Assembly (NCBI RefSeq): GCF_024054565.1
Contig: NZ_JAMXLR010000076.1
Location: 100,668-164,667, forward strand
Direction of reading: 5' to 3'
From: Aeoliella straminimaris
GTDB lineage: Bacteria > Planctomycetota > Planctomycetia > Pirellulales > Lacipirellulaceae
DNA: 64,000 nt
Shown: positions 9,196 through 18,134 of the stretch, piece by piece
Numbering within the stretch: the stretch's first letter is position 1
Layout: every line of letters begins with the position of its first letter
Translations under genes and position numbers: made by a program
The notes under the pieces: model-generated
The model's database searches: none
Seen by the model: only the letters and a program-made list of their open reading frames with translations
Told to the model about the DNA's origin: nothing

Positions 9196-9996
9196 ATGGC
9201 TCGGCCCTGTGTGTTGGACGAGGTTAAACAGCGGGAGATTTGTGTTTTGGTGACCGCGGGGATGAGCCTCACCAAGATTGCCGATTACGTGGGGTGCGAT
9301 CGGCGGACCATCCAGCGGCTGCGGAAAACGGATGAGGATTTCGACCTGCGGATGCGGCGGGCGGCCATGGCTGAGGAACTCGCTCCCATCCAGACGCTGC
9401 GAAACGCGTCGAAGACGCACTGGAGGGCCGCGGCCTACATGCTGGAGCGGAAGGAACGCCGCGAAGCGGAGCAGCGGGCCGCCCGGGAGCGGGGCCGGAT
9501 TGCGCCCAACCTCGAGCACTTGGCCCGCGCCGTGAAGCAGGCGATCGCCGAAAAGGTGAGCGATCCCGTGTCGGAGCTGATGCTGCAGCAGAAAATCGAC
9601 GAGATCTTTTGCAATCCCGATGCGGCGACCAAGCCCTTGAAACGCGGCACCCGGCGGCAGCGGGGGCCAAGCTGTGCTGCGTCGCCACCATGGGAGGATG
9701 CTCGCCAGCAATCGGAGTCCGCCGTTTCGGAGAATGATATCGATGACGACTTGCTGGATGACGTCGATGATGAGATGAACGATGACCAGAGCGACGACAA
9801 AAGCTGCTACAACGTCAGCCCGGAGCGACTTGCCCAGATGGTCGCCGAGATTCGCGAGCAGGAGAAGGACTGGGCCAATGTGGGTTATGTCGCAGCTGCG
9901 GAGGCCCGCGCGCAACAACCACCCGACTGGCCCGTGGGCGATGCTGCGACGACCCCGACAAAAGCAGGCTCCAACGAGCGGCGGGGGGCAAAGTGA
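9196..9996 (+). CDS. Helix-turn-helix protein with acidic C-terminal region
   Basis: 266 residues from an ATG preceded by GGGAGGT (9184-9190), a strong ribosome binding site. Residues about 8-45 form a homeodomain-like helix-turn-helix of the resolvase/transposase type (EICVLVTAGMSLTKIADYVG then CDRRTIQRLRK). The middle is helical and basic (ERKERREAEQRAARERGR). Near residues 178-195 it is very acidic (NDIDDDLLDDVDDEMNDD). The fold suggests sequence-specific DNA binding, as in a regulator or a terminase-small-subunit-like protein, but nothing fixes the role. No phage or transposon partner lies beside it. Confidence 0.6.
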   Translation: MARPCVLDEVKQREICVLVTAGMSLTKIADYVGCDRRTIQRLRKTDEDFDLRMRRAAMAEELAPIQTLRNASKTHWRAAAYMLERKERREAEQRAARERGRIAPNLEHLARAVKQAIAEKVSDPVSELMLQQKIDEIFCNPDAATKPLKRGTRRQRGPSCAASPPWEDARQQSESAVSENDIDDDLLDDVDDEMNDDQSDDKSCYNVSPERLAQMVAEIREQEKDWANVGYVAAAEARAQQPPDWPVGDAATTPTKAGSNERRGAK

Positions 9997-10088
9997 GCGC
10001 TGCGTTTTGTCGCAGTGAATCGTGTTGGCGTGATACTGCGACTTTACCAGGTGCGACAATACTGGCCGCGACGTTGCTGTTCGTGTGA

Positions 10089-10523
10089 CTAGACCGCTGG
10101 TTCGATCTTATCAATCCGCCGCTGGTGCCGGCCGCCTTCAAAGGTGGCGCCCAGCCAGGCGTCGACGATCTGCGCGCCGAGCTCGAGCGTGACCATCCGC
10201 TCGCCGATGGCGATGCAGTTGGCGTTGTTGTGCTGTTTGGCCAGACGGCCCGATTCTTCATTCCAGCACACAGCACAACGAATGCCGTGGACCTTGTTGG
10301 CGACAATCGCTTCGCCGTTGCCGGAACCGCCGAGCACGATGGCCACGTCGGCCTGGCCGGCGGGCACCATCTCGGCCGTGGGGCGAATGAAGTCGGGATA
10401 GTCGCACGAAGCATCGCTATCGGTACCGCAGTCGATCACCTCGTAGCCGGCCGCGGTGAGGTGAGCGATCAGGTGCTGCTTCAGGTGAAATCCAGCATGG
10501 TCGGAGCCAATCGCAATACGCAT
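10089..10523 (-). CDS. rpiB: Ribose-5-phosphate isomerase B (RpiB/LacAB family)
   Basis: 144 residues from the ATG at 10523 (MRIAIGSDHAGFHLK). The frame continues upstream, but that extension has no family resemblance. Conserved landmarks are SDHAG, the YPDF segment, IVLGGSGNGEAIVANKVHGI (anion hole and active-site loop), RCAVCWNEE, QHNNANCIAIG and the C-terminal FEGGRHQRRIDKI. It interconverts ribose-5-phosphate and ribulose-5-phosphate in the non-oxidative pentose phosphate pathway, in the cytoplasm. The length is normal. RpiB usually uses a Cys base, and here the CAV-C region of the NKVHGIRCAVCW segment fits. It lies 101 bases downstream of the esterase gene on the same strand. Confidence 0.92.
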   Translation of the reverse strand: MRIAIGSDHAGFHLKQHLIAHLTAAGYEVIDCGTDSDASCDYPDFIRPTAEMVPAGQADVAIVLGGSGNGEAIVANKVHGIRCAVCWNEESGRLAKQHNNANCIAIGERMVTLELGAQIVDAWLGATFEGGRHQRRIDKIEPAV

Positions 10524-10624
10524 ACTTCGGAAGGCCTTGTTTTCGGACAAGAGGGGCAGGATAGCGACAATCAGCAGATGGTACCCCAAGCAGCCGCGGC
10601 TGCGAATCCCGCCCTCGCCAACTC

Positions 10625-11782
10625 CTACGGCAGCGGCATGTTCGGCGGCACCGCATCGGCCGGGCGGGGGTGCTCGGCATTGAACACCAGGAGCGCTTCG
10701 TACGGCTGAACGGCGACGAACGATTCGTCGACCGTGCCGTCGGCGAGCTGGAGCGGCTTGATGTCGAGTGAGAGGTGCTGGGCCAGGAACGGATAAGCGG
10801 CCTGCCGCTTGGAGTAGCCGTAGTCGTGCCCCTCGTCGGCGAAGTGGGCGTTCTCGACGAGGTCCGGCTTGCCGTAGAGTTCGTAGATGTATTTGACGTG
10901 CGGGTACTCGACCTCGGGCGTGTTGAGAGTCCAGTCGCCACCGTCGGAGACCATCAGTTGCGGCCGAGGTGCCGCCAGGGCGGCGATCTCTACGTTGTTG
11001 GTCTTGTGGGTATCGCTCCAGTGAATGGGCATACCGCTTTCGCAAACGCAGCCGCCGAAGAAGTGAGCCGATACCTGACAAACCGGCACGGAGACTTTCA
11101 CCCGCGGATCGATGGCCGTGAGGACGAACGTTTGTGTACCACCACCGGAGCAGCCGGTCATGCCGATGCGCTCGGGGTCGACTCCGTCGAACGACAGCAA
11201 GTAGTCGAGCGCGCGGATGCTGTTCCAGGTTTGCAGCCGCAGCACTTCAGGAGTTGCCCGATGGTCCCAGCCGGCTTCCTGCCAGTCGCCGTAACCAACC
11301 ATGTCGTACTGAAACACGATGGCGCCCATCCGCGCCAGCACGGCGCAGCGAATCTGGCGGTTGTCGCCAAACCGACCGCCATGCCCATGCGGGCTGAGGA
11401 TGCCGGCGTAGGAGTCGTACTGCTTGGTGGGACGATAGAGTGTGCCAGTGACGTAGAAGCCGGGCGAGCTTTGAATAGCAACGTTCTCGATGGAGTAGCC
11501 ATCGAACACCTCCTTGTGAGTAACGATGGGCTCGAGTGGTGTCTTCTCGGGCAAGGTTTCGAGCTTCGCACCGCGCTTGATTCCCGCGATGAGTTGCTCG
11601 CGCCGCTTCTGCCAGGCAGCGAGATCGGGCAACGCGTCGCGCAGCGCGGCGAGCTCGGCCGCTGCCTCGGGTTGAGTGTGCGCATGCCCCACTCGCAAGC
11701 GTGGCTCTTCCTCGCCGTGAGCCGTGACGGCGATCAGCAAACTGGCAACAACGTAGAACTTCACGGTGCTGGAGGAACGCAT
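10625..11782 (-). CDS. Secreted alpha/beta-hydrolase, acetyl-esterase/xylan-esterase-like
   Basis: The frame begins at 11818, but the ATG at 11782 gives a clean signal peptide (MRSSSTVKFYVVASLLIAVTAHG), so the mature enzyme is probably extracytoplasmic (385 residues in all). The fold is shown by YAGILSPHGHGG, then FQYDMVGYGDW, and the nucleophile elbow GMTGCSGGGTQTF near residue 222. A candidate acid is in VSDGGDWT, and the catalytic His is probably in FADEGHDYGYS. The family includes acetyl xylan esterases and related carbohydrate esterases. Substrate is not fixed by the sequence. The gene precedes rpiB on the same strand. Confidence 0.8.
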   Translation of the reverse strand: MRSSSTVKFYVVASLLIAVTAHGEEEPRLRVGHAHTQPEAAAELAALRDALPDLAAWQKRREQLIAGIKRGAKLETLPEKTPLEPIVTHKEVFDGYSIENVAIQSSPGFYVTGTLYRPTKQYDSYAGILSPHGHGGRFGDNRQIRCAVLARMGAIVFQYDMVGYGDWQEAGWDHRATPEVLRLQTWNSIRALDYLLSFDGVDPERIGMTGCSGGGTQTFVLTAIDPRVKVSVPVCQVSAHFFGGCVCESGMPIHWSDTHKTNNVEIAALAAPRPQLMVSDGGDWTLNTPEVEYPHVKYIYELYGKPDLVENAHFADEGHDYGYSKRQAAYPFLAQHLSLDIKPLQLADGTVDESFVAVQPYEALLVFNAEHPRPADAVPPNMPLP

Positions 11783-11860
11783 GAGAGTTCGCCTTTCAGA
11801 AACCGGGACGCGAATCAAAAGAGACGGATGGCTACAAAGATATCAGAAACCGTTGCGCCG

Positions 11861-11879
11861 GGCACCAGTTTTTGGTGCC
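11861..11879. repeat. Short perfect hairpin upstream of the MoxR gene
   Basis: GGCACCA (11861-11867) and TGGTGCC (11873-11879) around a GTTTT loop, in the divergent space between the esterase and the Bat operon. It could be a regulatory site or a remnant of a dispersed palindrome; there is no T-run of terminator length. Confidence 0.4.
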
Positions 11880-11967
11880 ACCCTCGGCAGGAGTCGTCGA
11901 GAAATGGGAAAAGATGTAGTATGCTGAGGGCCTACTATTCTACCGCTCACCTAACTACGAGGCTTTC

Positions 11968-12927
11968 ATGGAGCCGCGCGAGGCGATACTAAAGATTTCC
12001 GATGCCATGAACGCTGCTGTTGTTGGGCAGCAGGACGTGGTAGAGCGCATGCTCGTGGCCCTGTTGGCCAACGGGCATGTGTTGATGGAGGGGCTACCCG
12101 GCACGGCGAAAACCCGCAGCGTGAAGACGCTGTCCCATCTGGTCGACAGCCAGTTCGGCCGGATCCAGTTCACGCCCGACCTGCTGCCATCGGATGTGAC
12201 CGGCTCGGAGATTTACCGCGAGCAGACCGCCACGTTCGAGTTCCAACCGGGGCCGATCTTTGGCAACTTGATCCTGGCAGATGAGATCAATCGCGCGCCG
12301 GCCAAGGTGCAGTCTGCCCTGCTCGAAGCCATGGAAGAGCGGCAGGTAACAGTCGCTGGCGAGACGCACAAACTGCCCGAGTTGTTTCTGGTGCTGGCAA
12401 CACAGAATCCAATTGAGCAGGAAGGCACCTATCCGCTGCCCGAAGCCCAGATGGACCGCTTCCTGTTATATGTCCGCGTCGACTATCCGGCCGGAGAGAA
12501 CGAGGCCACGATTTTGCGTTTGGTGCGAGGTGAAAAGTCGGGGCACGCGGCCGACCCACTACCGAAGATCGAGCAGCAGGTGGTGTTCGATGCGCGGCGG
12601 GCCGTCAATGCCATTCATGTCGCCGAGGCCGCTGAACAATACATCGTCGACCTGGTACTCGGCACCCGAGAACCACAAAAGTACGAAGGCAACCTGCCGA
12701 AGTGGATTCGCCTGGGAGCCAGTCCTCGGGGTACCATCGCCCTGGACGCTGCGGCCCGGGCGCACGCCTGGTTGGCGGGACAGGATTTTGTGTCGCCCGA
12801 CAACATCAGGGCCGTCGCTCCCGCTTGCCTGGCCCACCGGGTCCATCTGACCTACGAAGCCGAGGCCGCCGGCGTCACCCGCACGCAGGTGATTGAAGAA
12901 TTGCTGAAGTGCGTGGTCCCCGTGTAG
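11968..12927 (+). CDS. MoxR-family AAA+ ATPase of the Bat operon
   Basis: 319 residues. An ATP-driven chaperone-like ATPase that typically works with VWA-domain partners on envelope or stress functions. Walker A is GLPGTAKTRS near residue 41, Walker B is ILADEINRAP near residue 104, sensor 1 is LVLATQNPIEQEGTYPLPEA, and the C-terminal lid contains the ASPRG sensor 2 region. The ATG at 1968+10,000 (11968) follows GAGG. It is the first gene of a seven-gene plus-strand operon continuing through DUF58, VWA and BatD-like proteins, the classic MoxR partner set. A second MoxR ATPase lies at 29908-31101. Confidence 0.93.
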   Translation: MEPREAILKISDAMNAAVVGQQDVVERMLVALLANGHVLMEGLPGTAKTRSVKTLSHLVDSQFGRIQFTPDLLPSDVTGSEIYREQTATFEFQPGPIFGNLILADEINRAPAKVQSALLEAMEERQVTVAGETHKLPELFLVLATQNPIEQEGTYPLPEAQMDRFLLYVRVDYPAGENEATILRLVRGEKSGHAADPLPKIEQQVVFDARRAVNAIHVAEAAEQYIVDLVLGTREPQKYEGNLPKWIRLGASPRGTIALDAAARAHAWLAGQDFVSPDNIRAVAPACLAHRVHLTYEAEAAGVTRTQVIEELLKCVVPV

Positions 12928-12937
12928 AGGTATTCAG

Positions 12938-13858
12938 ATGGATGGACGCGTAACCACGACGCTCGAAGAGCTCATCCTGCTGAAAGCGGACGCCCGCGGC
13001 TTCTCGTTTTCGCCACGTCAACCCGTTGGCTCGCTGCTGTCGGGACGGCACGCCTCCCGGTTGCGGGGAAGGGGGTTGTCGTTTGAAGAGCTACGCCAGT
13101 ATCGCGAGGGCGACGACATTCGCACGATGGATTGGAAAGCGACCGCCCGACTTCGATCGCCGCAGGTCCGCGTCTATACCGAGGAACGCGAACGACCGGT
13201 GCTGCTGGTGGTCGATCAGCGCCAGACCATGTTCTTTGGCAGTCAGCGGGCGATGAAATCGGTCGCCGCGGCGGAACTGGCCGCCTTGGGCGCCTGGCGA
13301 GCCTTGGACGCTGGCGATCGGGTAGGGGGACTCGTGCTCGGCGACAACGAAATCGTCGAAATCCGACCGCACCGAAGTCAGACCCGCGTGCTGCAACTAT
13401 TGCACGAGGTGGTTCGCCTGAACGAACAGTTAGTCACGGCCCACTCGCACGACAACAGCGCGACGCTCAATCAAGCACTCACGCAAGCGTTTCAGGTCGC
13501 CAAGCACGACCACCTGGTCGTGCTCGTAAGCGACTTGGACGGGGCGGACGAAGAGACATCGCGACTCGCAGCGCGAATAGCGGCTCACAACGACATGCTG
13601 GTGGCCGCCGTCTATGACCCATTGGGGGCCTCGCTGGTTGGTTCGCCCGGCATGCTGGCGAGCGATCGCGGTCGGACGTGGGAAGTCGCCGGTGGCGGGA
13701 ACTTCACGCAGGACTTCCGCAGTGCGTTCCAGCAACGATTGGACGAGTGGCGAGAGATCTTCCGCGCGCTGCGCGTGCCCGTGCTGCCGATCTCGGCGGC
13801 CCGCGCGGTACCCGAACAAATTCGCGCCCTGTTTGGCAATCGACCCCAAAAAGCATGA
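12938..13858 (+). CDS. DUF58 domain protein
   Basis: 306 residues, starting 10 bases after the MoxR gene with GAGG upstream. The DUF58 hallmark LRGRGLSFEELRQYREGDDIRTMDWKATAR region is present near residues 42-72 and is followed by the VWA-like stretch RPVLLVVDQRQTMFFGSQ and VVLVSDLDG. It has no signal peptide or membrane helix and is probably cytoplasmic. DUF58 proteins accompany MoxR ATPases across bacteria and are taken to be VWA-like adaptors. The stop overlaps the next start in an ATGA tetranucleotide, which implies translational coupling. Confidence 0.9.
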   Translation: MDGRVTTTLEELILLKADARGFSFSPRQPVGSLLSGRHASRLRGRGLSFEELRQYREGDDIRTMDWKATARLRSPQVRVYTEERERPVLLVVDQRQTMFFGSQRAMKSVAAAELAALGAWRALDAGDRVGGLVLGDNEIVEIRPHRSQTRVLQLLHEVVRLNEQLVTAHSHDNSATLNQALTQAFQVAKHDHLVVLVSDLDGADEETSRLAARIAAHNDMLVAAVYDPLGASLVGSPGMLASDRGRTWEVAGGGNFTQDFRSAFQQRLDEWREIFRALRVPVLPISAARAVPEQIRALFGNRPQKA

Positions 13859-14319
13859 GTAGCGACCCTGCGAGCCTTGATCGCCTGCACGACGTCGTGG
13901 AGCCAGCCCCGGTTCCCTGGTGGCCGCCCGCGCCAGGTTGGTACGTGGTGATGGCCATCGCCGCGGTAGTGCTCGCTTGGCTGGGAGTGCGTCGCTGGCA
14001 ACATTGGCGGGCCAACGCGTACCGCCGCGCTGCCCTCCGCGAATTGAACGACGCCACGACGCCGACCGACATTTCCGCCGTGCTGCGTCGGACGGCCCTG
14101 GTTGCCGCCCCGCGATCTACCGTCGCTTCACTCACCGGGGATCGCTGGGCGAGTTGGCTGGCGGAGAGCACGTCCGCGAATATGCCACCGCAGGTTCGAG
14201 AGTTGTTGGCGGCGGGCGTCTATCAACAGTCGGCCGGTAGCGGTAATGTCTCGCTGCTGAAAGAGTACGCCCAGAAGTGGATCGAACAGCACCCATCGAA
14301 CGATAGAGTACCCCGTTAG
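13855..14319 (+). CDS. DUF4381-like single-pass membrane protein
   Basis: 154 residues beginning at the ATGA overlap with the DUF58 gene. The N-terminus has LHDVVEPAPVPWWPPAPGWY, typical of DUF4381 proteins in Bat operons. It is followed by one membrane helix (VVMAIAAVVLAWLGV, about residues 31-45) and a cytoplasmic helical domain with RRTALVAAPRSTVASLTGDR. It probably forms part of the membrane complex with the neighbouring VWA proteins. The function is unknown. It ends 9 bases before the next gene. Confidence 0.78.
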   Translation: MSSDPASLDRLHDVVEPAPVPWWPPAPGWYVVMAIAAVVLAWLGVRRWQHWRANAYRRAALRELNDATTPTDISAVLRRTALVAAPRSTVASLTGDRWASWLAESTSANMPPQVRELLAAGVYQQSAGSGNVSLLKEYAQKWIEQHPSNDRVPR

Positions 14320-14327
14320 CCTTCGCG

Positions 14328-15365
14328 ATGCTTACCTTCAGCTATCCATGGTTGTTTCTGCTGTTGCCCCTACCGTGGGTGCTGCGCGCGATGTTGCCGG
14401 CGGCCGAGTCGCGGCAAGCTGCCGTGCGAGTTCCGTTCGGCGAGCGATTGGCTTCCGCGCTGGGGTCGGCGGGCGGTTCCCCGGCTGCCACTACCGAAGC
14501 ACGACGACTGTTCCTACCGGTGCTGCTGTGGCTGCTGGTGCTGGTGGCCATGGCACGCCCGCAATGGATAGAACCGCCGATTACCAAGGAACTGCCGACG
14601 CGCGACCTGCTGCTGTTGGTCGACCTGTCGAGTTCGATGTTGCAGGAGGACTTCGAGAACCAACAGGGGAAGAAAATCGATCGGCTGACGGCAGTAAAGC
14701 AGGTGCTGGGCGACTTTCTCGACCGTCGACAGGGTGATCGCGTCGGGCTGGTGGTGTTTGGCGACGCACCTTACTTGCAGGCTCCCTTCTCCACGGACCT
14801 GGATCTCGTCCGCAAATTGCTCGACGAATGCCAGGTCGGGATGGCAGGGCCCCGGACAGCATTGGGCGATGCAATTGGCTTTGGTGTGGGCCTGTTCGAC
14901 GAAAGCGACGCACCCGCCAAGACGATGATCGCTCTGACCGATGGCAACGATACCAAGAGCCTGGTTCCACCGGTGCAGGCCGCCCGCGTGGCCGCGCAGC
15001 GTGATATTCGCATCTACACCGTGGCCATCGGCGATCCAACGACCGCTGGTGAGGACAAGCTCGATGAGCAGGCGCTCCGCGACGTGGCGTCGGCCACAGG
15101 TGGTTCGTACTTCTTTGCCGCCGACCTGACGAGCTTGGAGGGCATCTACGACGAACTCGACAAGATCGAAACCCGCCAGGTGAAAACCGTGAGCCATCGG
15201 CCGCGGCGCGACCTCTTCTATTGGCCGCTGGCCGTGGCACTGGTGCTATCGGTGTGCCATCGAGCGTATACGTTGCTCGCGGATCGTCACCGAGCGCCCC
15301 AAAGGCATGACGGTCATGCTGTGCACGTCAATCCGGTCACGGGCAAACTGGAGTGGACGGCATGA
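14328..15365 (+). CDS. VWA-domain membrane protein, BatA-like
   Basis: 345 residues. N-terminal helices at about 5-24 and 61-77, a VWA domain from about 93 to 275, and a C-terminal helix (DLFYWPLAVALVLSVCHRAY). The metal-ion-dependent adhesion site is intact: DLSSS at residues 99-103, the later FSTD segment and ALTDGNDTKS. This is the BatA arrangement, placing the VWA domain in the periplasm between membrane anchors. Its stop overlaps the next start (ATGA at 15362-15365). It probably interacts with the MoxR ATPase and DUF58 protein of the same operon; the Bat pathway's biochemical role is unclear. Confidence 0.88.
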   Translation: MLTFSYPWLFLLLPLPWVLRAMLPAAESRQAAVRVPFGERLASALGSAGGSPAATTEARRLFLPVLLWLLVLVAMARPQWIEPPITKELPTRDLLLLVDLSSSMLQEDFENQQGKKIDRLTAVKQVLGDFLDRRQGDRVGLVVFGDAPYLQAPFSTDLDLVRKLLDECQVGMAGPRTALGDAIGFGVGLFDESDAPAKTMIALTDGNDTKSLVPPVQAARVAAQRDIRIYTVAIGDPTTAGEDKLDEQALRDVASATGGSYFFAADLTSLEGIYDELDKIETRQVKTVSHRPRRDLFYWPLAVALVLSVCHRAYTLLADRHRAPQRHDGHAVHVNPVTGKLEWTA

Positions 15366-16300
15366 TCGAGCAGTTCTCCAATTTTCATTTCCTTCGCCCG
15401 TGGTGGCTGCTGATGTTGCCCGTGGCGGTGGTCGTCTGGTGGTTCTGGCAGCGACGTAGCGATGCCTTGAGTGGCTGGCGAAGTCAGATCGACCCAAAGT
15501 TGCTCGAGGCCCTGGTCGTCGGTCGAGAGTCGCACCGCGACTGGCGACCGTGGCTGCTGCTGGCGGCCTGGCTATTGGTGGTGCTTGCCGTGGCAGGGCC
15601 CACCTGGCGGTTGGAGCCGAATCCCTTCGCTGCCGACGCGCAGCCGCTGTTGATTCTGCTTAAGGCCGACGACAGCATGAACCAGACGCCTCCAGAGCCT
15701 TCGCGGATGGAACGCGCACATTTGAAGATCGAAGACCTGGCCGAGTTGCGGCAAGGACAGCCGCTTGGTCTGATCGCCTATGCGGGCTCGGCGCACCTGG
15801 TGCTGCCGCCAACACACGACACCGAAGTCGTTGCCAAGATGGCATCGCAAGTCAGCCCCGCGATCATGCCTAAGCCGGGCGACCGTTTGGATCTGGCGAT
15901 CGAGCAAGCGACGAAGCTGCTGGCTCAACTGCAGCAAGGGGGATCGTTGCTGGTGGTGGCCGATACCGCGGAAATTGACACCCAGGCGGTCGCGGCACTG
16001 AGCAAGTTAGAGCCATCGTTTCCTATTCAGTTCCTTTCTCTGGGCGGCGACGACAGTCCAGAGGGGGTCAGTATTCAGCAGGCGGCCGGCAAGCTACACG
16101 CCGAAGTGCAGGCGCTGGCCGTGGATGACCAGGACCTAACGAGCGTGATCAGTTTTGCCGAACGGCGAGCCTTCCAAGGCCTGGCAGGTGAGAGCGACCG
16201 TTGGCAGGAGGCGGGCTACTGGCTCTCGCCTGTGATTGCCTTAATCGTGGCCCTTTCGTTCCGCCGTCGACGAGTCGTCACGCCGGAGGGGCAGTCATGA
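15362..16300 (+). CDS. VWA-domain membrane protein, BatB-like, with altered metal site
   Basis: 312 residues from the ATG overlapping the previous stop. N-terminal helices at about 14-30 and 62-79, a VWA-like domain from about 96 to 275 and a C-terminal helix (YWLSPVIALIVALSF). In BatB the metal motif should read DxSxS after the first strand. Here that position reads LLKADDSMNQ, so the first Asp is Lys101 and the first Ser is Asp103, with only Ser105 kept. Metal-dependent binding may be lost. The remaining order of strands fits the family. Its stop overlaps the TPR gene by ATGA. Confidence 0.8.
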   Translation: MIEQFSNFHFLRPWWLLMLPVAVVVWWFWQRRSDALSGWRSQIDPKLLEALVVGRESHRDWRPWLLLAAWLLVVLAVAGPTWRLEPNPFAADAQPLLILLKADDSMNQTPPEPSRMERAHLKIEDLAELRQGQPLGLIAYAGSAHLVLPPTHDTEVVAKMASQVSPAIMPKPGDRLDLAIEQATKLLAQLQQGGSLLVVADTAEIDTQAVAALSKLEPSFPIQFLSLGGDDSPEGVSIQQAAGKLHAEVQALAVDDQDLTSVISFAERRAFQGLAGESDRWQEAGYWLSPVIALIVALSFRRRRVVTPEGQS

Positions 16301-16878
16301 GCCGATACTTTTTAGTGCTAGCCATCACCTGGGCGGGCCTGTGGCTCACGCCCGACCAACAGGGCCAACGCCTCATGGAACGCAAGCAGTATGCCAAAGC
16401 TGCCAAAACGTTCGACGATCCCATGCGACAAGGGGTGGCCTGGTATCGAGCGGGTGAGTTCGAGCAAGCGGCGCAATCCTTTGCCCGCGTGCATACGCCG
16501 GACGCCCACTTCAATGAGGGCAACGCTTGGGTGATGCTCGGCAAATACCAGCAGGCCATCGTCAGCTACGACAAAGCCTTGAAGCAGCGTCCCGGCTGGC
16601 AGGCAGCTCAAGAGAATCGCGATTTGGCGGCGGCACGCGCGAAACGACTTGACACGCAAGGCGGAGATCTCGGCGATCAGGAGGAAGGTGCCGATGAGAT
16701 CGTATTCGATAAAAACAAGCCTCCGGGGGGCGAGGAGACCGAAGTGGCGAGCGATCAGGCGGTGACCGACGCCGGGGTGCAGGCAATGTGGCTACGCAAC
16801 GTGCAGACCAAGCCGGCCGACTTCTTGAAAGCCAAATTCGCCTTTCAGGACGCCGAAGCAGGCGAGGAGACGGATTGA
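16297..16878 (+). CDS. TPR-repeat protein, BatC-like
   Basis: 193 residues from the ATGA overlap at 16297. Short hydrophobic N-terminus (YFLVLAITWAGLWL), then tetratricopeptide-type helices: LMERKQYAKAAKTF, GVAWYRAGEFEQAAQSF, and GNAWVMLGKYQQAIVSYDKA followed by LKQRPGWQAAQENRDL. The tail is acidic and low complexity. TPR proteins occupy this place in Bat operons and probably scaffold the complex. The stop TGA shares its last A with the ATG of the next gene. Confidence 0.82.
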   Translation: MSRYFLVLAITWAGLWLTPDQQGQRLMERKQYAKAAKTFDDPMRQGVAWYRAGEFEQAAQSFARVHTPDAHFNEGNAWVMLGKYQQAIVSYDKALKQRPGWQAAQENRDLAAARAKRLDTQGGDLGDQEEGADEIVFDKNKPPGGEETEVASDQAVTDAGVQAMWLRNVQTKPADFLKAKFAFQDAEAGEETD

Positions 16879-18134
16879 TGCCAGGACTCTGCCGAAAAGT
16901 GGTTGCTGCGATCGTCACCCTGATTGTGATGCATGCGTACGCGGCGTTGGCCGAGGTGAAACTTGTCACGATCGACGCTCCGAAGTCCGAGGCCTGGGTC
17001 GGGCAAAAGGTTGCTTTTTACGTCAAACTGCGGGGCAAAGGGCCGTTCGTAGGGGCCGCCTCGTTCTCGCTTCCGGCAGTGCCAAGGACCGTGATCCTCA
17101 AGGTGGGCAATCCCGTTGTGTCTAATGAGGAAATCGAGGACGAGTCGTGGTTCGTGCAGACTCACGAGTTTGTGTTGTTCTCACAAGCCGATGGTGCTTT
17201 AGAAGTCCCAGCGTTCGATGTTCGCTACGCCAGTCGCGATAGCTTCACGGGGCCGGCGAAAGATTATCGCGAACAGGTGCCAGCCATCCAGTTCCAGATC
17301 GAGCGGCCGCCAGAGAGCGATCCCGCGACGTTCCTGGTGACCACCGACTCGTTGAAGGTCACGGAGCAATGGGACCCCACTCCGGGCAAAACGCAGCAAG
17401 GCGCCGTGTTCCACCGCACCATCACGCAAAACGCCGAGCAGGTCACCGGTATGGCCCTGGCCCCACCACCGACCAAGGAGCCCGCGGGGGTGAGTGTTCA
17501 CTTTGACGATCCGGTGATTACCGACGATACCGAGCGGGGAGCATTTGCAGGCAGTCGGTCGGATCGAATCACTTACGTTCTCGAGGAACCGGGCAACGCG
17601 ACGTTACCAGCGATTCAGTACGTGTGGTGGAATCCTGACAAGCAAGAGTACGGCTCAACAACATTGCCTGCCGCCACGTTCGAAGTGACCGCAGTCGCCA
17701 CTGCCGATGATTCGGCCCCGGCCAATGAGCGTGACCTCAGCTGGCTACTGTGGCTACTTGTCGTCCTGGCGGCAGGCGGGTTGTATTACTGGCAGCGCCG
17801 GCGGTTGCAAGAGTGCTTCTGCAGCCTGTGGGAGAAGCTCAATCCACTCGAGCGGCGCATCGCGCGCGAGTTGCTGCGAGCTTGTCGGCGGAGCGACGCC
17901 CCCGCTGCCGACGCAGCTTGGCTTGAGTGGCAGGCAACACTGTCACCTCCACAGAACGTCTCCCCACGCCTGGCCACCGCGGCCACGGAATTGCAGCGAA
18001 CGCTCTACGGCTGTGGTGATCCCTCGACATGGAACGGCAGCGAGATGGCGGCCGCTTTCCGAGAAGCGACAGCGATGGACCACGAGAAGCGACCCGAAAC
18101 CGGGGCGTTGCCTCGGCTGAATCCAACGCGCTAG
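16878..18134 (+). CDS. BatD-like membrane protein
   Basis: 418 residues starting at the TGATG overlap. The signal segment is VVAAIVTLIVMHAYAALAE. A long beta-rich periplasmic region starts VKLVTIDAPKSEAWVGQKVA and includes the GPFVG motif. One membrane helix (WLLWLLVVLAAGGLYYW, about residues 290-306) precedes a short cytoplasmic domain with the LNPLERRIARELLRACRRSD segment. This is the layout of BatD, also called the oxygen-tolerance family. It is the last gene of the operon and overlaps the convergent reverse transcriptase gene by four bases. Confidence 0.82.
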   Translation: MPGLCRKVVAAIVTLIVMHAYAALAEVKLVTIDAPKSEAWVGQKVAFYVKLRGKGPFVGAASFSLPAVPRTVILKVGNPVVSNEEIEDESWFVQTHEFVLFSQADGALEVPAFDVRYASRDSFTGPAKDYREQVPAIQFQIERPPESDPATFLVTTDSLKVTEQWDPTPGKTQQGAVFHRTITQNAEQVTGMALAPPPTKEPAGVSVHFDDPVITDDTERGAFAGSRSDRITYVLEEPGNATLPAIQYVWWNPDKQEYGSTTLPAATFEVTAVATADDSAPANERDLSWLLWLLVVLAAGGLYYWQRRRLQECFCSLWEKLNPLERRIARELLRACRRSDAPAADAAWLEWQATLSPPQNVSPRLATAATELQRTLYGCGDPSTWNGSEMAAAFREATAMDHEKRPETGALPRLNPTR

